DNA of 5,627 nucleotides from Actinomycetota bacterium. GTDB lineage: Bacteria > Actinomycetota > Thermoleophilia > Gaiellales > Gaiellaceae. Each line of letters starts with the position of its first letter. The first letter of the stretch is position 1. Of this stretch, positions 1 through 4,991 are shown one piece after another. The stretch covers positions 1 through 5,627 of the forward strand of contig PLDP01000037.1 in NCBI GenBank assembly GCA_003136795.1, in the 5' to 3' direction. The position numbers and the translations under genes were made by a program. The notes under the pieces were generated by a model. That model saw only the letters and a program-made list of their open reading frames with translations, did not search any database and was not told where the DNA came from.

Positions 1-442
1 GCTCGGCGTGGATGCCGTGCGACCGTCCGATGCAGATCGTCCGCCGGTGCTCCTCGGCGCGCCGGATCACCGCGCCCAGCGCAGCGTCGACGCCGTGCAG
101 GATCAGCTCGCCCGCGTCCCGGATCTGGAGCGCGAGCGAGGTGTCGACGACGTCGGAGGACGTAAGCCCGTAGTGGACCCACCGGCCTTCGGGCCCGAGC
201 TGCTCGGCGACCGCGTCGACGAACGCGGCGAGGTCGTGGTCGGTCGTCGCCTCGATCTCGGCAACGCGCTCGGGCGTCGGCACGGCTGCTCCCGCGCGGA
301 TGGCGGCGACGTCGGCGGCAGGCACGGCTCCCACCTCGACCCAACCGTCGAGTGCCGCCAGCTCCACCTCGAACCAGCGTGCGAGCCTGCCCTCCTCCGA
401 CCAGATCCGGCTCATCTCCGGACGGGAGTAGCGGGCGATCAC
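1..442 (-). CDS. purB: Adenylosuccinate lyase, N-terminal part (partial)
   Basis: PurB cleaves SAICAR to AICAR plus fumarate in IMP synthesis, and adenylosuccinate to AMP plus fumarate; it is a cytoplasmic homotetramer of the fumarase/aspartase superfamily. The first 147 residues are visible and the gene runs off the left edge. The start resembles the family's MIPRYTRPEM opening (here MIARYSRPEM, residues 1-10), followed by RIWSEEGRLARWFEVE. TTDHDLAAFV (67-76) holds the conserved active-site His69. HYGLTSSDVVDTS (90-102) is a family signature, and GRSHGIHAE (139-147) carries the catalytic His region; the usual Thr of GRTHG is Ser. I chose the GTG at 440-442 because it matches family N-termini; the ATG ten codons later would delete the conserved RYxRPEM segment. 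The gene lies 21 bp after purE. No properly spaced Shine-Dalgarno is seen, but a TACACT hexamer lies 7 nt upstream, so a leaderless mRNA is possible. Identity is very secure. Confidence 0.96.
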   Translation of the reverse strand, partial: MIARYSRPEMSRIWSEEGRLARWFEVELAALDGWVEVGAVPAADVAAIRAGAAVPTPERVAEIEATTDHDLAAFVDAVAEQLGPEGRWVHYGLTSSDVVDTSLALQIRDAGELILHGVDAALGAVIRRAEEHRRTICIGRSHGIHAE

Positions 443-449
443 TCCGAAC

Positions 450-455
450 AGTGTA
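450..455 (-). promoter_or_regulatory. Candidate -10 element for leaderless purB
   Basis: Read on the minus strand, TACACT is followed by 7 nt (GTTCGGA) and then the purB GTG at 442. This matches the actinobacterial TANNNT pattern in which transcription starts at, or next to, the first base of the start codon. No convincing -35 box is seen at 16-19 bp. The GGA touching the GTG is too close to act as a normal Shine-Dalgarno. If real, purB can be expressed separately from purD-purE. This is inference from spacing and motif only. Confidence 0.4.
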
Positions 456-463
456 GAGCCGGT

Positions 464-886
464 TCAGGAGGGCGGAGCGCAGAGCGCGAGGATGCGCGCG
501 GCGAGCACGGCTGCGTTCTTCGCGTTGTCGACACCGACCGTCGCGACCGGAACGCCCGGCGGCATCTGCACGATCGAGAGCAGCGCGTCGAGGCCGTCGA
601 GCACCGACATCGACGAGCGCAGCGGCACGCCGATCACCGGCAGCTCGGTGTGCGCTGCGACGACGCCCGGCAGCGCCGCCGCGAGGCCGGCGCCGCAGAT
701 CAGCACCTTGAGCCCGCGGCCCTGCGCCGACCTGGCGTACTCGGCGACCGCATCGGGCGTCCGGTGCGCCGAGCGCACCTCGAACTCCCAGCCGATCCCG
801 CGCGCGTCGAGCTCGTCGAGCGCGGCTTGCATCCGTGCACGATCGGATTCCGCCCCGACCAGGATCCCGACCACGGTCTCAGCCAC
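464..886 (-). CDS. purE: N5-carboxyaminoimidazole ribonucleotide mutase (class I PurE)
   Basis: PurE converts N5-CAIR to CAIR in de novo purine synthesis, normally downstream of PurK, which is not in this window. The 140-residue product starts with a nucleotide-binding beta-alpha unit (VVGILVGAESD, 5-15; family usually GSxSD). It then has the SAHRTP loop (39-44) with catalytic His41. The glycine-rich loop reads GAGLAAALPG (65-74), where most class I enzymes have GAGGAAHLPG, so the conserved His is Ala71. GVPLRSS (86-92) and SIVQMPPGVPVATV (104-117) are typical. The protein is shorter than the usual 160-170 residues, lacking the C-terminal tail. The GTG start at 884-886 overlaps the purD stop (TGA, 879-881) by 8 bp in gene span, which suggests translational coupling; no clear ribosome-binding site is visible. 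Identity is firm; the effect of the loop change on activity is unknown. Confidence 0.94.
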   Translation of the reverse strand: MAETVVGILVGAESDRARMQAALDELDARGIGWEFEVRSAHRTPDAVAEYARSAQGRGLKVLICGAGLAAALPGVVAAHTELPVIGVPLRSSMSVLDGLDALLSIVQMPPGVPVATVGVDNAKNAAVLAARILALCAPPS

Positions 887-2087
887 TTGCCACCGCCGCG
901 ATGTCCCGGCGAAACTGCATGCCCTCGTACGAGATCAGGTCGACTGCGGCGTACGCGCGAGCGCGGGCGTCCGCCACGGTGGTCCCGGTTCCGGTCACGG
1001 AGAGGATTCTGCCTCCGTTCGTGACCACCGTGCCGTCACGTACCGCGGTGCCGCCGTGAAAGACGAGCGCGCCTGCGGCCTCGGCGTTCTCGACGCCCTT
1101 GATGGGCGCGCCTGCGTAGTCGCTCCGCGCGGGGTAGTCCGGCGCGGCCAGCACGACGGTCACAGCCGCGTCGGCGGTCATCGACGCCGCGACGCCGGAC
1201 AGATCGCCGAGCGCGGCCGCGAGGAGCAGCTCCAGCAGGTCGCCCTCGAGCCGCGGCAGCAGCACCTGCGTCTCGGGGTCGCCGAAGCGCGCGTTGAACT
1301 CGAGCACCTTTGGGCCGTCGGCTGTGATCATCAGGCCGGCGAAGAGACAGCCGACGAACGGCGTTCCGCGCCGGGCGAGCTCGTCGATCACCGGCCGGTG
1401 CACCTGCTCCACGAGCTCGTCGGCGTCCGCGAACCAGGGCACGGGCGAGTATGCGCCCATCCCGCCGGTGTTCGGCCCCGCGTCGCCGTCACCGATCCGC
1501 TTGAAGTCCTGCGCGGCGCCGAGCGGCACGAGCCGAGCACCGTCCGAAAGCGCGAACAGCGACACCTCCTCGCCCTCGAGCAGCTCCTCGATCACGAACT
1601 CTCCGCCAAGCGCGGTGACGGCGAGCAGGGCCTCGTCGATCTCATCGGCCGTCCGGCAGACGAAGACGCCCTTGCCGGACGCGAGGCCGTCCGCCTTGAC
1701 CACGCAGGGCGGACGCGCGACGGAGAGCGTCTTGGCGGTCGGCACGCCTGCGGCGCGCAGCACGTCCTTCGCGAACGCCTTCGAGCCCTCGATCTGTGCC
1801 GCGGCGGCACTGGGCCCGAAGACGGGGATCCCGTTCATCCGCAGGCCGTCTGCGATGCCTGCGACGAGCGGTCCTTCCGGCCCGATCACGACCAGGTCGG
1901 CGCCGAGCGTCAGCGCGAGGCTGAGCAGGCCGTCGGCGTCGTCCGCTCGCACCGGATGACAGCGCCCGAGTGCAGCGATCCCGGGGTTGCCCGGCGCGGC
2001 ATGGAGCTCCGTCAGCCCGGGGCTCTGCTGGAGCCGCCACGCGAGGGCATGCTCGCGCGCACCGGAGCCGACGACCACCACCTGCAC
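879..2087 (-). CDS. purD: Phosphoribosylamine-glycine ligase (GAR synthetase)
   Basis: PurD joins glycine to 5-phosphoribosylamine using ATP, the second step of purine synthesis. The 402-residue protein shows the N-terminal motif GSGAREHALAW (7-17), GPEGPLVAGIADGL (69-82), the ATP-grasp lysine strand VVKADGLASGKGV (129-141), IEELLEGEEVS (166-176), NTGGMGAYSP (206-215) and the metal/ATP-binding EFNARFGDPETQ (263-274). The C-terminal VVTNGGRILSVTG (354-366) is typical. It is shorter than the usual 420-430 residues, mainly around the ATP-grasp lid: about 12 residues fewer before KADGLA and about 6 fewer before IEE than in my recollection of E. coli PurD. The frame stays open upstream to 2222, but the GTG at 2085-2087 is preferred because family N-termini begin right at the VVVVGSG strand and the upstream extension is Arg-rich and overlaps fdhD. 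No Shine-Dalgarno is seen; TATCCT lies 6 nt upstream. First gene of the purD-purE-purB cluster. Confidence 0.95.
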   Translation of the reverse strand: MQVVVVGSGAREHALAWRLQQSPGLTELHAAPGNPGIAALGRCHPVRADDADGLLSLALTLGADLVVIGPEGPLVAGIADGLRMNGIPVFGPSAAAAQIEGSKAFAKDVLRAAGVPTAKTLSVARPPCVVKADGLASGKGVFVCRTADEIDEALLAVTALGGEFVIEELLEGEEVSLFALSDGARLVPLGAAQDFKRIGDGDAGPNTGGMGAYSPVPWFADADELVEQVHRPVIDELARRGTPFVGCLFAGLMITADGPKVLEFNARFGDPETQVLLPRLEGDLLELLLAAALGDLSGVAASMTADAAVTVVLAAPDYPARSDYAGAPIKGVENAEAAGALVFHGGTAVRDGTVVTNGGRILSVTGTGTTVADARARAYAAVDLISYEGMQFRRDIAAVASG

Positions 2088-2093
2088 GCGGCG

Positions 2094-2099
2094 AGGATA
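2094..2099 (-). promoter_or_regulatory. Candidate -10 element for leaderless purD
   Basis: On the minus strand, TATCCT is followed by exactly 6 nt (CGCCGC) and then the purD GTG at 2087. This places the expected transcription start on the G of the start codon. No Shine-Dalgarno fits in the 6-nt space and no clear -35 is seen. It would drive the purDEB cluster. Inferred from motif and spacing. Confidence 0.45.
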
Positions 2100-2101
2100 C
2101 T
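2096..2101 (+). promoter_or_regulatory. Candidate -10 element for fdhD, overlapping that of purD
   Basis: GATACT keeps the most conserved A2 and T6 of the -10 consensus and lies 6 nt before the fdhD ATG at 2108. It overlaps the opposite-strand purD element by 4 bp. The nearby GAGG (2093-2096) is about 11 nt from the ATG, rather far for a Shine-Dalgarno, so either a leaderless or a weakly led transcript is possible. Weaker than the purD candidate because the first base is G. Confidence 0.27.
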
Positions 2102-2107
2102 TGCGTG

Positions 2108-2938
2108 ATGGATGTGCCGCCGTACTCGACTGCCAGAGTGGAGGTCGTTCGCTTTCCGGAGGGCGAGACCGGCGACGTCGTCGCCGTCGAAGAGCCGCTG
2201 GAGATCCACATCGGCGGCACACCGGTCGCCGTCACCATGCGCACGCCGGGCCACGACGAGGAGCTTGCGATCGGCTTCGCGCTCTCGGAAGGCCTGCGGC
2301 CGGCCGGCGCCCGCGTGCCCGACGACCTGGCGGCGAACACGGTCGAGCTCGATGCCCCGGGCTTCGACCCGGCCCGGCTCGCACGCAGCTTCTACACGAC
2401 GTCGTCGTGCGGGGTCTGCGGCAAGGGCGCGCTCGAGGCGGTCGCGGTCGAGGCGCCGCGCGTCGAGAGCGACCTGCGCCTGCCGGCGGTGCTCCTCGCG
2501 AGCCTGCCCGACCGGCTGCGCGAGGCGCAGCCTGCATTCGAGGCGACCGGCGGGCTCCACGCCACCGGCCTCTTCAACGGGCACGGTGAGCTGCTCTGCT
2601 TGCGCGAGGACGTTGGGCGTCACAACGCGATGGACAAAGTGATCGGCTGGGCGTTCAGCGCGGGTCTGCTGCCACTCGGCCGGTCGGTGCTCTGCGTCAG
2701 CGGCCGTCTGTCGTTCGAGCTCGTGCAGAAGGCTGCTGTCGCCGGCTGTCCGCTACTCGTCGCCGTGGGCGCGCCGTCGTCGCTCGCCGTGCAGCTCGCG
2801 CAGGACCGAGGGGTCACGTTGTGCGGCTTCGTCCGCGGCGGCCGGCTCAACATCTACACCGAGCCGTGGCGCGTCGATGTAGGCTCGACGGAGTCGAATG
2901 ACGCGGAGGCGCCGACTTGGTCGGCGCCGGAGCGCTGA
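2108..2938 (+). CDS. fdhD: Formate dehydrogenase accessory sulfurtransferase FdhD
   Basis: FdhD takes sulfur from a cysteine desulfurase (IscS in E. coli) and passes it to the bis-MGD molybdenum cofactor, which formate dehydrogenase needs for activity. The 276-residue length is normal. TSSCGVCGKGALEAV (98-112) contains the CxxC pair Cys101/Cys104 that carries the sulfur. TGLFNGHGELLCLREDVGRH starts at 153 and continues into NAMDKVIG (173-180), GRLSFELVQKAA (199-210) lines the cofactor pocket, and GFVRGGRLNIYT (240-251) closes the fold. The N-terminal half has the usual EEPLEIHIGG and MRTPGHDEELAIGF elements. The start is the ATG at 2108, 20 bp from the divergent purD start; an in-frame GTG directly before it is an alternative. 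The stop TGA shares its A with the mobA ATG, so the two form a coupled molybdenum-cofactor operon. The last 15 or so residues look like a non-conserved tail. No formate dehydrogenase gene is in view. Confidence 0.95.
   Translation: MDVPPYSTARVEVVRFPEGETGDVVAVEEPLEIHIGGTPVAVTMRTPGHDEELAIGFALSEGLRPAGARVPDDLAANTVELDAPGFDPARLARSFYTTSSCGVCGKGALEAVAVEAPRVESDLRLPAVLLASLPDRLREAQPAFEATGGLHATGLFNGHGELLCLREDVGRHNAMDKVIGWAFSAGLLPLGRSVLCVSGRLSFELVQKAAVAGCPLLVAVGAPSSLAVQLAQDRGVTLCGFVRGGRLNIYTEPWRVDVGSTESNDAEAPTWSAPER
2908..2928 (+). repeat. Perfect 9-bp inverted repeat just before the mobA ribosome-binding site
   Basis: GGCGCCGAC (2908-2916), a TTG loop (2917-2919) and GTCGGCGCC (2920-2928) form a perfect all-Watson-Crick hairpin inside the 3' end of fdhD. 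It ends one base before GGAG (2929-2932), the probable mobA Shine-Dalgarno. There is no T-run after it, so it does not look like an intrinsic terminator. It could affect ribosome access at mobA or RNA processing; the function is inferred from position only. Confidence 0.55.
2929..2932 (+). promoter_or_regulatory. Shine-Dalgarno of mobA
   Basis: GGAG lies 5 nt before the ATG at 2938-2940. It decides the start: an in-frame TTG at 2917 would add seven residues but lies inside the hairpin loop and lacks such a site, while the ATG also gives the usual short N-terminus before the LxGGxSxRFG motif. Confidence 0.6.
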
Positions 2939-3459
2939 TGCATCGAGCTCTGACCGGCGTGCTGCTCGTCGGCGGGGCGAGCCGGCGCTTCGGCTCGCCC
3001 AAGGCGCTGATCGAGTTAGACGGCGAGACGCTGCACGACCGCGGTCGCCGAGTGCTCGCCGCGGCCTGCGACGAGGTGCTCGTCGTCGGCAAGGCCGGCG
3101 AGCTACCGTTCGACGTGCTCGACGACGGTGCGGAGGTCCGCGCGCCGATCGCCGGCGTGGTCGCGGGCCTCCGCGCTGCCTCGCACGACGTCGTTGTGTT
3201 CCTGCCGGTCGACTGCCCGCGCGTGACGGCTGAGCTCATCCGCGCGCTCGGCGATGCGTGCCACGACGCCGCCGTCCCGCAAACCGGCCCGCTGCCAGGC
3301 GCCTGGGCGAAGTCCGCGCTCCCGCTGCTCGAGCAGCGCCTCGCCGAGGGCCCCCTCGCGCTGTACCGAACCTATGCGGATCTCGACGTGGTCGAGGTGG
3401 AGGTCGACCCGGCGCTCGTTGCAGACGTCGACACCCCAGGCGACCTGGCAAGCCTGTGA
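2938..3459 (+). CDS. mobA: Molybdenum cofactor guanylyltransferase (MobA family)
   Basis: MobA transfers GMP from GTP to molybdopterin to make the guanine dinucleotide form of the cofactor used by enzymes such as formate dehydrogenase. The 173-residue protein has the nucleotidyltransferase signature LLVGGASRRFGSPKALIELD (9-28), with the nucleotide-binding loop and Lys22. APIAGVVAGLRA (69-80) corresponds to the family GPLAGI segment. FLPVDCPRVT (88-97) contains the metal-binding Asp92. DVDTPGDLASL (163-173) is the conserved C-terminal motif, which ends the protein. It is slightly shorter than E. coli MobA (194 residues). Its ATG overlaps the fdhD TGA by one base, and GGAG sits 5 nt upstream, so translation is probably coupled. 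The pairing with fdhD supports a guanylyltransferase rather than a cytidylyltransferase (MocA-like), though the related families share these motifs. Confidence 0.88.
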   Translation: MHRALTGVLLVGGASRRFGSPKALIELDGETLHDRGRRVLAAACDEVLVVGKAGELPFDVLDDGAEVRAPIAGVVAGLRAASHDVVVFLPVDCPRVTAELIRALGDACHDAAVPQTGPLPGAWAKSALPLLEQRLAEGPLALYRTYADLDVVEVEVDPALVADVDTPGDLASL

Positions 3460-3485
3460 ATCGTTTGTGTCACTTCGGCAAACCT

Positions 3486-3510
3486 TGGTCTGACCAGAGG
3501 ACTGGTCTTG
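3486..3510 (+). terminator. Weak candidate terminator or repeat cluster between convergent genes
   Basis: Between the mobA stop (3459) and the sORF stop (3531), GACCAG (3492-3497), an AGGA loop and CTGGTC (3502-3507) form a 6-bp stem followed by TTGTTG on the plus strand. An overlapping alternative is TGGTC-T-GACCA (3486-3496). The T-run is broken and the stem short, so a terminator for mobA is possible but weak; nothing comparable to a U-run follows it on the minus strand. The rest of the 71-bp gap (3460-3530) shows no gene. Confidence 0.3.
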
Positions 3511-3530
3511 TTGCGGCCTGTCCCTGCGGG

Positions 3531-3713
3531 CTAGTGGTCTTGCTCGGCTTCCTTGCGCTGCTCGTCCAGGCGGCGCCAGCGTTGCTCGTCCGGGTCGTCC
3601 TTCTTCCCGCGTAGGACCACCACCGTGATCCAGGCAGCGACCGTGACCGGGACGAAGATCGACGCCGCAACGATGATCTGCGTCCAGGCGCTCGCAGAGA
3701 TTGCCGCGATCAC
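3531..3713 (-). CDS. Small single-pass membrane protein, unknown function, coupled to purA
   Basis: This 60-residue product is not a family I recognise. It begins with a short N-terminus, then a strongly hydrophobic stretch of about 24 residues (roughly 12-35, QIIVAASIFVPVTVAAWITV onward), then the positive patch RGKK (35-38), and a highly charged hydrophilic tail (KDDPDEQRWRRLDEQRKEAE, 38-57). By the positive-inside rule the N-terminus would be outside and the charged tail in the cytoplasm, where it may form a short helix. The GTG start (3711-3713) overlaps the purA TGA (3710-3712) in the GTGA arrangement typical of translational coupling, the main reason to believe the gene. The frame continues upstream inside purA, but that part is an Arg-rich shadow and not hydrophobic. 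No Shine-Dalgarno is evident. It is convergent with mobA. A role linked to purA or the permease is only guilt by position. Confidence 0.72.
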   Translation of the reverse strand: MIAAISASAWTQIIVAASIFVPVTVAAWITVVVLRGKKDDPDEQRWRRLDEQRKEAEQDH

Positions 3714-4978
3714 GCGAGAACGCGTTCGCGCGCGGCGCCGACGCCGACCAGCTCGATCGGCACCTGCAGGTCGCGCGAGACGTACTCCACGTACGAGCGC
3801 GCGGCCGCCGGCAGGTCGTCGAGCGAGGCCGCGTCGTCGAGTGGCTGCGACCAGCCCGGCAGGGTCTCCCACACCGCGGTCGCATGATGGAAATCGGACT
3901 GGTGCGCCGGGAAGTGCTCCGTCTCCGAGCCGTCACGCAACCGGTAGCGCACACACACGGGCAGCTTGTCGAAGGCGGAGAGCACGTCGAGCTTGGTCAA
4001 GGCGAGCGACGTCATCCCGTTGACGCGCACGGCGTAGCGCAGCGCGACGAGATCGAGCCAGCCACAGCGCCGCTCCCTGCCGGTCACCGTGCCGTACTCG
4101 CCGCCGAGCTCGCGCAGCCGCTCCTGGTCGGGGCCGACGATCTCCGAGGGGAACGGCCCCTCGCCGACGCGCGTCACGTAGGCCTTCGAGATCCCGAGCA
4201 CCCGGTCGATCCGCGTCGGGCCGATGCCGATCCCGGTCGCCGCGCCCGAGGCGATCGGATTCGACGACGTGACGAACGGATACGTGCCGTGGTCGAGATC
4301 GAGCATCGTCGCCTGCGCGCCTTCGAAGAGCACCCGCTTCCCGCCGCGCAGCGCGTCGTCCACGAGCAGCGACACGTCGCCGACGAACGGCGCCAGGCGC
4401 GCGGCGAAGCCGGCGTACTGCGACCACACCTCTTCGAGGTCGAACGGCTTCGCCTCGTAGATCCGCTCTAGCCAGAGGTTCTTCTCGGCGAGCGCCACCT
4501 TGATCTTCTCCCGCAGGATCTTCGGGTCGAGCACGTCCTGCACGCGGATCCCGATCCGGGACGCCTTGTCGGCGTAGGTCGGGCCGATGCCCCGGCGCGT
4601 CGTCCCGATCTGCAGCGACCCGAGGCGCCGCTCCGAGGCTTGGTCGATCGTCACGTGCCACGGCATGATCAGGTGCGCGTTGCCCGAGAGCACGACGATC
4701 GACGGGTCGATGCCCCGCTCGATCAGCAGGTCGACCTCGTCCACGAAGACCTGGGCGTCGACGACGCACCCGGCTCCGATCACTGACTGCGTGCCCGAGA
4801 CGACGCCGCTCGGCATCTGCCGCAGCTTCCACGTCTCTCCCGCGACGACGATCGTGTGCCCGGCATTGGGCCCGCCTTGATAGCGGCACACGACATCCGA
4901 ATCCTGGGCGAGCAGGTCGACGATCTTCCCCTTGCCTTCGTCGCCCCACTGCGCGCCGACCACAACGGTCGAGGGCAC
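3710..4978 (-). CDS. purA: Adenylosuccinate synthetase
   Basis: PurA condenses IMP with aspartate using GTP to give adenylosuccinate, the first committed step to AMP; PurB, at the other end of the window, does the next step. The 422-residue length is normal. GAQWGDEGKGK (8-18) is the GTP-binding loop with catalytic Asp13; GGPNAGHT (35-42) has catalytic His41. GTTRRGIGPTYADK (125-138) is the IMP-binding loop, FEGAQATMLDLDHGTYPFVT starts at 218, VGEGPFPSE (271-279) and RRCGWLDLVALRYA (303-316) follow, and TKLDVL (328-333) is the guanine-recognition motif. All key residues appear intact. The GTG at 4976-4978 gives the standard N-terminus; no Shine-Dalgarno precedes it, but TAGAGT sits 7 nt upstream. 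It lies 10 bp after the permease gene and overlaps the small membrane-protein gene by 4 bp. Confidence 0.97.
   Translation of the reverse strand: MPSTVVVGAQWGDEGKGKIVDLLAQDSDVVCRYQGGPNAGHTIVVAGETWKLRQMPSGVVSGTQSVIGAGCVVDAQVFVDEVDLLIERGIDPSIVVLSGNAHLIMPWHVTIDQASERRLGSLQIGTTRRGIGPTYADKASRIGIRVQDVLDPKILREKIKVALAEKNLWLERIYEAKPFDLEEVWSQYAGFAARLAPFVGDVSLLVDDALRGGKRVLFEGAQATMLDLDHGTYPFVTSSNPIASGAATGIGIGPTRIDRVLGISKAYVTRVGEGPFPSEIVGPDQERLRELGGEYGTVTGRERRCGWLDLVALRYAVRVNGMTSLALTKLDVLSAFDKLPVCVRYRLRDGSETEHFPAHQSDFHHATAVWETLPGWSQPLDDAASLDDLPAAARSYVEYVSRDLQVPIELVGVGAARERVLA
3713..3732 (-). repeat. 20-bp near-perfect palindrome at the small-ORF start
   Basis: The half-sites CGCGAGAACG (3713-3722) and CGTTCGCGCG (3723-3732) are reverse complements with one mismatch, around a perfect GAACGCGTTC core (3718-3727). 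It lies in the last codons of purA and touches the GTG of the small gene, covering the place where a ribosome-binding site would be. It could fold as an RNA hairpin or bind a dimeric protein, or arise from GC-rich codons by chance. Confidence 0.4.
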
Positions 4979-4985
4979 TTGTCAG

Positions 4986-4991
4986 ACTCTA
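4986..4991 (-). promoter_or_regulatory. Candidate -10 element for leaderless purA
   Basis: On the minus strand, TAGAGT begins with the TAG stop codon of the permease gene and is followed by 7 nt (CTGACAA) and the purA GTG at 4978. No Shine-Dalgarno is present in the 10-bp gap. This is the third TANNNT-GTG arrangement in the window. No convincing -35 is visible; a 14-bp palindrome (5000-5013) covers that region. Inferred from motif and spacing. Confidence 0.45.

Noticed and set aside
8..1024. A plus-strand open frame of 338 codons opposite purB and purE
   Set aside because: Shadow of GC-rich genes: the product is Arg/Asp-rich, without domains or hydrophobic core pattern, and the opposite strand encodes well-known enzymes.
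492..2108. A very long plus-strand open frame (538 codons) antisense to purD and purE
   Set aside because: Its translation is low-complexity, rich in Arg, Ala, Gly, His and Asp, with no recognisable motif. Long antisense frames are expected in GC-rich genes, and purD and purE on the other strand are unmistakable.
2088..2222. N-terminal extension of purD to an upstream start at 2222
   Set aside because: The added 45 residues are Arg-rich, not family-like, and overlap fdhD; the GTG at 2087 gives the normal PurD N-terminus.
2885..2897. Small hairpin TCGAC-GGA-GTCGA in the fdhD tail
   Set aside because: A 5-bp stem inside coding sequence is common in GC-rich DNA and has no flanking signal.
2917..2937. 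TTG start for mobA seven codons upstream
   Set aside because: It lies in the hairpin loop without a ribosome-binding site, whereas the ATG at 2938 has GGAG 5 nt upstream and gives the usual N-terminus.
3714..3872. Longer version of the small membrane protein starting inside purA
   Set aside because: The upstream residues are an Arg/Ala-rich out-of-frame reading of purA. The GTGA overlap start fits the hydrophobic profile and coupling better.
3933..4949. A 338-codon minus-strand frame overlapping purA, and a 256-codon plus-strand frame at 3701-4471
   Set aside because: Both are low-complexity Arg/Asp/Ala-rich shadows of purA, whose own frame carries every family motif.
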